64,000 nt of DNA from Cellulosimicrobium cellulans (GTDB lineage Bacteria; Actinomycetota; Actinomycetes; Actinomycetales; Cellulomonadaceae), in NCBI RefSeq assembly GCF_016921195.1, contig NZ_JAFGYF010000002.1, forward strand, positions 310,001 to 374,000. The letters are read 5' to 3'. The notes below the pieces were generated by a model, which worked only from the letters and a program-made list of their open reading frames with translations, did no database searches and was not told the origin of the DNA. This document shows positions 32,937 through 40,448 of the stretch, piece by piece (positions within the stretch are counted from its first letter, which is position 1; each line of letters starts with the position of its first letter). The position numbers were made by a program, and so were the translations under genes.

Positions 32937-34550
32937 TCAGCGGCGTGGTGCGGGGACCTCGTGCAGGGCACCGGCGGCGTCGAGCTCGAGGACGACGTCG
33001 ACGCCGAGACGGGCGAGGAAGCCGTCGTCGTGGCTCACGACGAGCAGCGCGCCCGCGTAGCCCGACAGGGCCTCGACGAGCCGGTCGACGCTGCGCACGT
33101 CGAGGTTGTTCGTCGGCTCGTCGAGCACCAGGATCTGGGCGGGCGGGTCGGCGAGCAGGAGCCGCGCGAGCGAGACGCGGAACCGCTCGCCGCCCGAGAG
33201 CGTCGACACCGGGCGGTCCACGCTCGACCCGCGCAGCAGCAGGCGCGCGAGCTGGTTGCGGATCGTGCCCGGGGCCGCGCCGGGCGCCCCGTCGCGCACG
33301 TTCTCGAGCGCGCTCCGGGCGTCGTCGAGCCCGTCCAGCCGTTGGGGCAGGTAGCCGACCCGATCGGTGAGGAGCGTCCCACCGGCCCGGCCGGGCTGCG
33401 GCGCGCGCCCGGCGAGCAGGTTCTCCAGGAGAGTCGTCTTGCCGGTCCCGTTCGCGCCGACGAGGGCGACGCGCTCGGGTCCCTGCACGACGACCGTCCG
33501 GTTCGTCCCGCGCAGCTCGGCGAGGCGCCGGCCGCGCGGCACGTCCGGATCGGGGAGCACGAGGTGCACGTGCTCGTCGTCGCGCACGCGGGCCGTCGCG
33601 GCGTCGAGCGCGTCCTGCGCGGCCTGGACCTTCGCGTCCAGGCCCTGGCGCATCGAGCCGGCGGACACCTGCGCGGCGGACGCGCGCAGCCCCATGGAGA
33701 TGCGTGACCCGGTGCGGTTCGCCTGCGCGGTGCGCGCCGTCCGCTCGCGGCGCGCCAGCTTGGTCTCGGCCTCGACGCGCTGGCGCTTCTCGGCCCGCAG
33801 CGTCTGCTCGGCGGTCCGCGCGGCCTGCGCCGCGGCGGCCTGGTCCGCCTCGAGCTGGTCGCGCCACGCGCTGTACGGGCCGCCGAAGGTGGTGAGGCGG
33901 CCGGCGTGCAGCTCCGCTGTCTCGTCCATGTGCTCCAGCAGGTCGAGGTCGTGGCTCACGACGACGAGCGTCCCGGGCCAGTCGTCGACGAGCGCCGCGA
34001 GCCGCGCCCGCGTGCCGCGGTCGAGGTTGTTGGTCGGTTCGTCGAGCAGCGTGATCGCGCTGCGTCGCACGCGCAGCCCGCTGATCGCGACGAGCATCGC
34101 CTCGCCGCCGGACAGCTCGCCCACGCGCCGGTCGAGGCCGACGCCGTCGAGCCCGATCTCGGCGAGCGCCTGCGCGGCGCGGGCCTCGACGTCCCAGTCG
34201 TCGCCGACGGCGTCGAAGTGGCGCTCGTCGACGTCCCCGGACTCGATGGCGCGCAATGCGGCGAGCGTGCGGTCGATCCCGAGGAGACGAGCGACGCTCG
34301 CCTCGTGGCCGAGGGTCAGGGTCTGGGGCAGGTAGGCGACCTCGCCGGTGGTCGTGACGCTGCCCGACGTCGGGGTGAGCAGGCCGGCGACGAGGCGCAG
34401 GAGGGTGGACTTGCCGGCGCCGTTGTCGCCGACGAGGCCCGTGCGGCCGGTGCCGAACGTGCCGGTGAGGTGCGAGAGCGCGACGGTGCCGTCGGGCCAC
34501 TCGAACGTGAGGTCGGTCAGGGTCACCGCGGAGCGGTGCAGGGTGGACAT
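32937..34550 (-). CDS. ABC-F family ATP-binding cassette protein
   Basis: The 537-residue soluble protein has two ABC domains and no membrane segment. Domain 1 has Walker A GDNGAGKST, signature LSGGE and Walker B LLDEPTNNLD with VVSHDLDLL. The interdomain linker (about residues 230-330) is rich in Ala, Arg, Glu and Gln and likely forms the helical arm that reaches the peptidyl-transferase centre. Domain 2 has GANGTGKTT, LSGGERFR and LVLDEPTNNLDVRS. ABC-F proteins act on the ribosome as translation factors or antibiotic protection factors. The 240-base leader with a possible tiny peptide suggests an induced resistance type, but no drug can be named. Confidence 0.88.
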   Translation of the reverse strand: MSTLHRSAVTLTDLTFEWPDGTVALSHLTGTFGTGRTGLVGDNGAGKSTLLRLVAGLLTPTSGSVTTTGEVAYLPQTLTLGHEASVARLLGIDRTLAALRAIESGDVDERHFDAVGDDWDVEARAAQALAEIGLDGVGLDRRVGELSGGEAMLVAISGLRVRRSAITLLDEPTNNLDRGTRARLAALVDDWPGTLVVVSHDLDLLEHMDETAELHAGRLTTFGGPYSAWRDQLEADQAAAAQAARTAEQTLRAEKRQRVEAETKLARRERTARTAQANRTGSRISMGLRASAAQVSAGSMRQGLDAKVQAAQDALDAATARVRDDEHVHLVLPDPDVPRGRRLAELRGTNRTVVVQGPERVALVGANGTGKTTLLENLLAGRAPQPGRAGGTLLTDRVGYLPQRLDGLDDARSALENVRDGAPGAAPGTIRNQLARLLLRGSSVDRPVSTLSGGERFRVSLARLLLADPPAQILVLDEPTNNLDVRSVDRLVEALSGYAGALLVVSHDDGFLARLGVDVVLELDAAGALHEVPAPRR

Positions 34551-34741
34551 GTGGTGCTCCTCGTGCCCGCGGGTGCGCGGGCAGGGTCGTGCCGGGGAAG
34601 GACAGGGCGGCGCGTGAGCGGCGCGGCGGGTCCAGGCACGACGAGGTCACGGCAGGGGTCGCGACGATCGCCCGCGGGGGCTCGTGTCACGGAGCCGGGG
34701 ACGAGAGGGTGTGCTGGGACGGGCCGCCGACGGCTCGGCGG

Positions 34742-34780
34742 CTAGGTTCTGTCGACCTCGATGAGCACGCGCCGATGCTA
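34742..34780 (-). promoter_or_regulatory. Candidate leaderless upstream ORF in the ABC-F leader
   Basis: A GTG at 34768 opens an eight-codon frame, MLIEVDRT then TAG (stop 34742-34744). The Arg codon is AGA, which is rare in this genome. TAGCAT (34780-34775) ends six bases upstream of the GTG and fits a -10 element for a leaderless transcript. A 7-bp hairpin CCGCCGA-GCCG-TCGGCGG follows the stop within a base. Such short ORFs control antibiotic-resistance ABC-F genes by ribosome stalling in actinobacteria and firmicutes; here it is a hypothesis. Confidence 0.35.
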
Positions 34781-34790
34781 CCAGCGCGCC

Positions 34791-35684
34791 TCAGTCCGGG
34801 ACCCGCCTGCCCTCGAGCGCGTCCACGAGCCCGGCCACGAGGGCCGCGGCAGCCGCGCTCGGGTACGGCCGGGTCACGAGCCCGAGGGACCAGGTCTCCG
34901 GGGCGTCGAGCGGGACCGCGACGGCGCCGTCGGCGGGCTCGTACATGTCGGCCGGCACCACCGCGACCCCGAACCCCGCGGCCACGAACGCGGGCAGGTC
35001 CCCGACGTCCGCGACCTCCGTGTCGGCGCGCGGCGCGACGCCCGCGTGCGCGAACGCGCGCTCGGCGACCACGCGGTTGCCGAACCCGCGCGGCGTCGTC
35101 ACGACGCGCTCGTCGGCCAGGTCGCCCGGTGCGACCGACGGTGCCCCCGCGAGCGCGTGGCCGGTGGGCAGGACCGCGACGAACGTCGCGGACGTGAGGC
35201 GTGTGTACCGCAGGCCCGGATGGTCCTGCGGGTCCAGCCCCGTGAACGCGACGTCGACGACCCCGCGGCGCACGTCCTCGCCGAGTCCCGTCGAGCCGGC
35301 GGGGCTCGGCGTCAGGTGCAGCTCGACGCCCGGGTGGCGCTCGCGGAACGCCGCGAGCACGCGCGGCAGGCCGAGGTAGCCGAGGTTGGTGAAGACCCCG
35401 AGGCGGACGGTGCCGCGGACGAGGTGCGGGCCGGGCGCGACGGCGGCGCGGGCCTCGTCGACGGCGTCGAGGACCGCGCGGGCACGGGGGAGCAGTGCCT
35501 CGCCCTGCGAGGTGAGCGCGACGGTGCGCTTGGTGCGCTCGAACAGGCGGGCGCCCAGCTCGGCCTCGAGCGCACGTATACCCGCGGACACGCTCGACTG
35601 CACGGCGAACACCCGCGCCGCGGCGCGCGTGAAGCTCAGCTCCTCGGCGACGGCGACGAAGTACTCGAGCTGGCGCGTCTCCAT
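34791..35684 (-). CDS. LysR-family transcriptional regulator
   Basis: The 297-residue protein has the LysR winged helix at residues 1-60 (METRQLEYFVAVAEELSFTRAAARVFAVQSSVSAGIRALEAELGARLFER) and a substrate-binding domain at about 90-290 with the usual two-lobe pattern. The gene is divergent from an MFS transporter across a 93-bp region that has an inverted repeat with T-N11-A character. It most likely controls that transporter and itself. The inducer is unknown. Confidence 0.9.
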   Translation of the reverse strand: METRQLEYFVAVAEELSFTRAAARVFAVQSSVSAGIRALEAELGARLFERTKRTVALTSQGEALLPRARAVLDAVDEARAAVAPGPHLVRGTVRLGVFTNLGYLGLPRVLAAFRERHPGVELHLTPSPAGSTGLGEDVRRGVVDVAFTGLDPQDHPGLRYTRLTSATFVAVLPTGHALAGAPSVAPGDLADERVVTTPRGFGNRVVAERAFAHAGVAPRADTEVADVGDLPAFVAAGFGVAVVPADMYEPADGAVAVPLDAPETWSLGLVTRPYPSAAAAALVAGLVDALEGRRVPD

Positions 35685-35706
35685 GGTGCGAGCGTAGCGA
35701 GAAATT

Positions 35707-35738
35707 GGTTCTGCCGATGAACATGATCGGAACAAGTC
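35707..35738. promoter_or_regulatory. Probable LysR operator
   Basis: CCGAT (35714-35718) and ATCGG (35726-35730) form an inverted repeat with a seven-base spacer, centred between the divergent LysR and MFS genes. Flanking bases (GGTTCTG and AACAAGT) extend weaker symmetry. This matches the usual LysR pattern of a short dyad with T-N11-A spacing. Confidence 0.5.
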
Positions 35739-35777
35739 GTTGGACACGATCAGACCGTCGGGCGCACCGTGGTGCGC

Positions 35778-37022
35778 ATGACCTCGACCTCGACGCGCAC
35801 CCCGGACCTCGCCCGCGGCGCCCCGCGGGCGACCCGGCGGCGTCCGCTCGTCTCCCACGGCCCCGGCTTCCTCGTCGTGGCGCTCGCGTTCGCCACCGCG
35901 ATGGCGTTCTCGACCGTCCCGACCCCGCTCTACCCCCTCTACCAGGTGCGCGACGGGCTCCCCACGGTCGCCGTGACCGTCGTCTTCGCCGCCTACGCGG
36001 TCGGCGTGGCAGCGAGCCTCTACCTCGTCGGTCACCTCAGCGACCGGTTCGGGCGGCGGCGCGTGCTGCTCCTCGGCCTCGCGGCCGAGCTCGTCGCGGC
36101 GGTGCTGTTCCTCGCGCTCGACGGGCTGGGCGGCCTCGTGGTCGCGCGCCTCGTCTCCGGGGCCGGGATCGGCGCCGTCACCGCCACGGCGACGGCGCAC
36201 CTCGCGGAGCTGCGCGCCGTCGCGCGCCCGGACCGGCCGCGCGACGCGAGCGCCGTCGCGGGACTGGCGAACATCGGCGGTCTCGCGCTCGGGCCGCTCG
36301 TCGGCGGGCTGCTGGCCCAGGCCGCTCCCGCCCCGCTCACGACGCCGTACGTCGCGTTCGCCGTCCTGCTCGCCGCCGCGGTGCTCGCCGCCGCGCTCGT
36401 GCCCGAGACGGTCGCGCCGTCGGCCGGCCGGTACGCCTACCGCCCGCAGCGCGTCGCGGTGCCGCGATCGGGGCGCGGCACGTTCGTCGCCGCGGCGGCG
36501 GCCGCCTTCGCCGGGTTCGCCGTGTTCGGGCTCTTCACGTCGCTCACCCCGAGCGTCCTCGCCACGGTCATGCACGAGGAGTCGCGACTGGTCGCGGGCC
36601 TTGTGTCCGCCGCGGTGTTCGCCTCCGCCGCCCTCGCCCAGCTCGCCTCCGGGCGGCTCGCCCCGGCGCGTCAGGTGGCGCTCGCGGTCGGGCTGACCCT
36701 GGCGGGGCTCGTCGTCCTCGCCGTGTCGGTCGGGCTCGCGTCCCTGCCGGGCTTCGTCGCGAGCGCGGTCGTCGCAGGGGCGGGTGTCGGGATCCTCTTC
36801 CGGGGCGCGCTCGCGACGGGAGGGTCGCTCGCCGAGCCGCAGCGGCGCGGCGAGGTGCTCGCGGGGATCTTCCTCGTCGCCTACGTCGGTCTCGCCGTCC
36901 CGGTGCTGCTCCTCGGACTCTCGCTGACCGTCGAGCCGCTGCGGCTCATGGTCGTCGTCTTCGCCGCCGCGACCGCCGTCCTCGTCGCCCTCGCCGCCCC
37001 CGGCCTCGCCCGCAGGTCGTGA
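35778..37022 (+). CDS. MFS transporter
   Basis: The 414-residue protein has 12 predicted hydrophobic segments. Motif A between helices 2 and 3 is GHLSDRFGRRRVLLLG, and the helix 1 region FSTVPTPLYPLY is typical of drug-efflux-like MFS proteins in actinobacteria. The start at 35778 gives MTSTSTRTPD; a GTG nine bases upstream is an alternative. It is paired divergently with the LysR regulator. The substrate is unknown, with efflux of a small aromatic or drug-like compound being the common role of such pairs. Confidence 0.87.
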   Translation: MTSTSTRTPDLARGAPRATRRRPLVSHGPGFLVVALAFATAMAFSTVPTPLYPLYQVRDGLPTVAVTVVFAAYAVGVAASLYLVGHLSDRFGRRRVLLLGLAAELVAAVLFLALDGLGGLVVARLVSGAGIGAVTATATAHLAELRAVARPDRPRDASAVAGLANIGGLALGPLVGGLLAQAAPAPLTTPYVAFAVLLAAAVLAAALVPETVAPSAGRYAYRPQRVAVPRSGRGTFVAAAAAAFAGFAVFGLFTSLTPSVLATVMHEESRLVAGLVSAAVFASAALAQLASGRLAPARQVALAVGLTLAGLVVLAVSVGLASLPGFVASAVVAGAGVGILFRGALATGGSLAEPQRRGEVLAGIFLVAYVGLAVPVLLLGLSLTVEPLRLMVVVFAAATAVLVALAAPGLARRS

Positions 37023-37143
37023 GGCGGCGCCGAGCCGAGGACCTTCCGGCGAAGGCGGGGTGAGAAGGGTCTCCGGCTCGTCCCGCGGCGGTGACGGCTA
37101 GCGCTTTCCGCACCCGGTGTGCCAGACTCGGTCCCGCCGGCGT

Positions 37144-37155
37144 GAAACCGGTTTC
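37144..37155. promoter_or_regulatory. LacI-family operator upstream of the pectate lyase
   Basis: GAAACCGGTTTC is a perfect 12-bp palindrome lying 25 bp before the start codon. LacI/GalR-type regulators bind palindromes with a central CG such as this. The cognate regulator is not in the window. Its position near the transcription start suggests repression until pectin products appear. Confidence 0.65.
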
Positions 37156-37179
37156 TCGCACCGACGAAGGAGTTGGGTG

Positions 37180-38832
37180 ATGGCAGGACGGTGGGTGAGG
37201 GTCCCGCTGGCCGCGGCGGCGGCGGTCGTGATGGCGGTCACCGGCACCGCGGCGACGAGCAGCGCGACGAGCGGCTCGGGGACGGACGGGCCGGGCGCGG
37301 CGGACCTCGGGCGGCAGGTGCTCGGCGCGAACGACGGCTGGGGTGCCGCGAACGGTGGCACCACGGGTGGGAGCGCGGCGACCGCCGAGCACGTGTACGT
37401 CGTCGACACCTGGGACGAGCTGCGCGCCGCGCTGGGCGGTGCGGGGGCGCGGACCGACACGACGCCGCGCATCGTGTACGTCGACGGACGCATCGACGCG
37501 TTCGCCGGGACGAGCTGCGAGGCGATCGCCGCCACCGTCCCGGTCGCGGGCAGCGATGCGCCGTTCTCGATGGACGACTACGTCGCCGCCTACGACCCGG
37601 CCACGTACGGGTGGGGCGACCCGGCCGGTCCGCTCGAGGACGCGCGCGTGGCCGCCGCCGCGGAGCAGGCGAAGGTCACGCTGCAGCACGTCGGGTCGAA
37701 CGTGACGATCGTCGGCCTGGGCGCGGACGCGCAGGTCGTGGGCGCGAGCCTGCGGATCCGCGACGCGCGCAACGTCATCGTCCGCAACGTCACGTTCTCC
37801 GACGCGCGCGACTGCTTCCCCGCGTGGGACCCGGGCGACGGCGACGCCGGCAACTGGAACTCCGCGTACGACAACGTGTCGGTGTGGACGTCGGAGAACG
37901 TGTGGGTCGACCACAGCACGTTCGACGACGGCGAGCGCCCGCCCTCGTCGCTCCCGACGGTCTTCGGCCGCCCGTACGAGATCCACGACGGTCTGCTCGA
38001 CATCACGCACGGCTCCGACCACGTGACCGTCTCCTACAACCACTTCTCCGACCACGACAAGACGGCGATCCTCGGCTCTTCGGACAGCCGCACGCAGGAC
38101 GCGGGCAGGCACAAGGTGACATACCACCACAACCGGTGGACCGACGTCGGGCAGCGCGCCCCGCGCGTGCGCTTCGGCGACGTGCACGTCTACAACGAGC
38201 TCTACGAGCAGACGCGCGAGGGCATCTTCCAGTACTACTGGGGCGCGGGCGTCGACTCGAGCATCTACGCCGAGAACAACGCGTTCGAGCTCGCCCCGGG
38301 CGTCGACCCGGCACGGATCATCGGCCGGTACAAGGGGGAGCGGCTGTTCGAGACGGGCTCGACCGTGGACGGCGAGCCGGTCGACCTCCTCGCCGCCTAC
38401 AACGCCTCGGTGGGGGAGGCGGACCGGCTCGCCGACGAGGCGCGCTGGACGCCGACGCTGCACGGGAGCATCGACCCGACGTGGGCCGTGCCCGCGATCG
38501 TGCGGTCGTCCGCCGGCGCGGGGCGTCTCGGCCCGGTCGAGGCCCCGGCCTACGACCCGGCCGCGACGTACGGGGCGGGCGACGTCGTCGTCCACGACGG
38601 CGCGGTGTTCCGCGCCCAGTGGTACGCGCGGGGAACGACTCCGGGCGCGGCGTGGGGTCCGTGGGAGGAGCTGGCCGCCGACGAGCGCGGCGTGCCGGTC
38701 TGGACCCCGACGCGCGTGCTCCGGGCGGGTGACGCGGTCGTGCACGACGGCGCGGTGTGGGTCGCGCAGTGGTGGTCGCGCGGGCAGGAGCCGGGTGCCG
38801 GCTCGTGGGGCCCGTTCCGCGCGGTCGGCTGA
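37180..38832 (+). CDS. Secreted pectate lyase (polysaccharide lyase family 1) with two CBM5/12-like modules
   Basis: The 550-residue exported enzyme has a signal peptide (MAGRWVRVPLAAAAAVVMAVTG and on to about residue 30). The PL1 parallel beta-helix shows VTIVGLGADAQVVGASLRIRDARNVIVRNVTFSD, the WVDHSTFDDG Ca-site motif, and YHHNRWTDVGQRAPRVRFGDVHVYNE, which carries the catalytic Arg region. Two C-terminal repeats of about 45 residues (PAYDPAATYGAGDVVVHDGAVFRAQWYARGTTPG and VWTPTRVLRAGDAVVHDGAVWVAQWWSRGQEPG) are CBM5/12-like chitin/cellulose-binding modules. The ribosome site GAAGGAG is seven bases upstream. It would cleave demethylated pectin by beta-elimination outside the cell. Confidence 0.93.
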   Translation: MAGRWVRVPLAAAAAVVMAVTGTAATSSATSGSGTDGPGAADLGRQVLGANDGWGAANGGTTGGSAATAEHVYVVDTWDELRAALGGAGARTDTTPRIVYVDGRIDAFAGTSCEAIAATVPVAGSDAPFSMDDYVAAYDPATYGWGDPAGPLEDARVAAAAEQAKVTLQHVGSNVTIVGLGADAQVVGASLRIRDARNVIVRNVTFSDARDCFPAWDPGDGDAGNWNSAYDNVSVWTSENVWVDHSTFDDGERPPSSLPTVFGRPYEIHDGLLDITHGSDHVTVSYNHFSDHDKTAILGSSDSRTQDAGRHKVTYHHNRWTDVGQRAPRVRFGDVHVYNELYEQTREGIFQYYWGAGVDSSIYAENNAFELAPGVDPARIIGRYKGERLFETGSTVDGEPVDLLAAYNASVGEADRLADEARWTPTLHGSIDPTWAVPAIVRSSAGAGRLGPVEAPAYDPAATYGAGDVVVHDGAVFRAQWYARGTTPGAAWGPWEELAADERGVPVWTPTRVLRAGDAVVHDGAVWVAQWWSRGQEPGAGSWGPFRAVG

Positions 38833-38875
38833 GACGCGCGGTCGCGGACTCGACCTCGCGCGGGTGGCGTGGGGA

Positions 38876-38914
38876 CCGGTCGGCACGACGTGCTGGGGGC
38901 GTCGTGCCGACCGG
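38876..38914 (+). terminator. Strong hairpin after the pectate lyase gene
   Basis: A perfect 15-bp stem, CCGGTCGGCACGACG (38876-38890) with CGTCGTGCCGACCGG (38900-38914), has a nine-base loop and is followed by GTGCTTCG. It is one of the most stable hairpins in the window. Confidence 0.75.
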
Positions 38915-39011
38915 GTGCTTCGTGGCCCCGGCGTGTCTCTCGACGGCCGGCGCGGCCGCGGCAGACTCGTGCCGTCAGTCGTCCGCCCGGACCCGGAGGC
39001 GTGCAGCGCCG

Positions 39012-39437
39012 TCAGGCGGTGCGGGCGTCGTAGTCCTCGCGGTTGGCGGACACCTCGTCCATGTGGTCCTGCGCCCACGACTTGAGGGCACGCATCGTGT
39101 CCTGGAGGGAGACGCCGAGCTCGGTCAGCTCGTAGGAGACGGTGACCGGCACGGTCGCGACCACGGTGCGGGTCACCAGGCCGTCGCGCTCCAGCGACCG
39201 CAACGTCTGGGTGAGCATCTTCTGGCTGACTCCGGCCAGTCGGCGGGCGAGCTCCGAGAAGCGCATCGACCTGGCTTCGGCGTCGGGCCCGGAGCAGGCG
39301 TCGCCCAATGCCGCGAGGATCAGGGTGACCCACTTGTTCGAGAGCCGGTCGAGCAGCTGGCGGCTCGGGCACGCGGCCAGGAAGGCGTCGTACTCGGCCT
39401 TCGCCTGGACGCGCTGCTGGGCGGCGGTCATCGTCAC
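39012..39437 (-). CDS. HxlR-family transcriptional regulator
   Basis: The 141-residue winged-helix protein has the family core [57 protein letters not shown] and [28 protein letters not shown]. The conserved Cys (in AACPSRQ) is the residue that senses quinones or aldehydes in YodB/HypR relatives. I use the GTG at 39437, seven bases after AGGAGG; an ATG at 39431 is also possible. It faces an aldo/keto reductase gene, which fits control of a detoxification enzyme. Confidence 0.88.
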   Translation of the reverse strand: MTMTAAQQRVQAKAEYDAFLAACPSRQLLDRLSNKWVTLILAALGDACSGPDAEARSMRFSELARRLAGVSQKMLTQTLRSLERDGLVTRTVVATVPVTVSYELTELGVSLQDTMRALKSWAQDHMDEVSANREDYDARTA

Positions 39438-39460
39438 GATCAGTCCTCCTCGCGACACCG

Positions 39461-39491
39461 AGGTGCCTTACGCACTTTCAGGTGCCTACTT
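39461..39491. promoter_or_regulatory. Direct and inverted repeats between HxlR and aldo/keto reductase genes
   Basis: AGGTGCCT occurs at 39461-39468 and again at 39480-39487, 19 bp apart. The first copy also forms an imperfect dyad AGGTGC-N5-GCACTT (39461-39477). These are good candidates for HxlR binding sites controlling both genes. Confidence 0.45.
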
Positions 39492-39575
39492 CCGTCGAGA
39501 AACCGGTGCTCGCATCCTGGCATGCCGAGAGGGCTCGCACGACGAGCACTCCGCTCCGAACCGAAAGGCAGCACC

Positions 39576-40448
39576 TTGAGCACCGTTTCGACCACGCTTC
39601 CCGGCGGCACCTGGACCCTGGGCGACCTGACGGTCACCCGCTTCGGGTACGGCGCGATGCAGCTCGCCGGCCCCTGGGTGGTAGGACCGCCCGCCGACCA
39701 CGACGGCGCGCTCGCCGTCCTGCGCGAGGCTGTCGACCTCGGCATCACCCACATCGACACGAGCGACGCCTACGGCCCGCGGGTCACCAACGAGCTGATC
39801 CGCGAGGCGCTGCACCCGTACGACGACTCGTTGTGCATCGTCACCAAGGTCGGCGCCGACCGCGACGCCCAGGGCGGCTGGCCCACCGCCCGACGGCCCG
39901 AGGACCTGCGCCGGCAGGTGCGGGAGAACCTCGAGTCGCTGGGCCTGGAGGCGCTCGGCGTGGTCAACCTGCGCCTGGGTGACGCCCAGGGCACCGTCCA
40001 GGAGCCTGTCAGCGAGGCCGTCGAGGCGCTCGTCGAGATGCAGCACGAAGGCCTGATCCGTCACCTCGGCCTCAGCAACGCCACCCCGGAACAGGTCCGC
40101 GAGGCGCGGTCGCTCGCCCCGATCGTGTGCGTGCAGAACATGTACAACCTCGCCCTCCGGCACGACGACGACCTGATCGACGAGCTGGCTCGCGACGGCA
40201 TCGCCTACGTGCCCTTCTTCCCCCTGGGGGGATTCACGCCGCTGCAGTCCTCAGCACTGTCCGCGGTGGCGCAACGGCTGCGCTCGACCCCGATCGCGGT
40301 GGCGCTGAGCTGGCTGCTCCGGCGCTCGCCCAACGTCCTGCTCATCCCGGGGACCTCGTCGGTCACGCACCTGCGCGAGAACGTCGCCGGCGCGGCCGTC
40401 GAGCTCTCCGCGACCGACCTCGCCGAGCTCGACCGGATCGGGCACTAG
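39576..40448 (+). CDS. Aldo/keto reductase
   Basis: The 290-residue NADPH-dependent reductase has FGYGAMQLAG at the start, catalytic Asp and Tyr in HIDTSDAYGP, Lys in IVTKVG, NLRLGDAQG, HLGLSNATPEQVREA and the cofactor-binding LLIPGTSSVTHLRENVAGA. The TTG at 39576 with GAAAGG upstream is the likely start (MSTVSTTLPGG). It probably reduces reactive carbonyls under control of the divergent HxlR regulator. The terminal TAG shares its CTAG tetranucleotide with the stop of the convergent gene. Confidence 0.88.
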   Translation: MSTVSTTLPGGTWTLGDLTVTRFGYGAMQLAGPWVVGPPADHDGALAVLREAVDLGITHIDTSDAYGPRVTNELIREALHPYDDSLCIVTKVGADRDAQGGWPTARRPEDLRRQVRENLESLGLEALGVVNLRLGDAQGTVQEPVSEAVEALVEMQHEGLIRHLGLSNATPEQVREARSLAPIVCVQNMYNLALRHDDDLIDELARDGIAYVPFFPLGGFTPLQSSALSAVAQRLRSTPIAVALSWLLRRSPNVLLIPGTSSVTHLRENVAGAAVELSATDLAELDRIGH

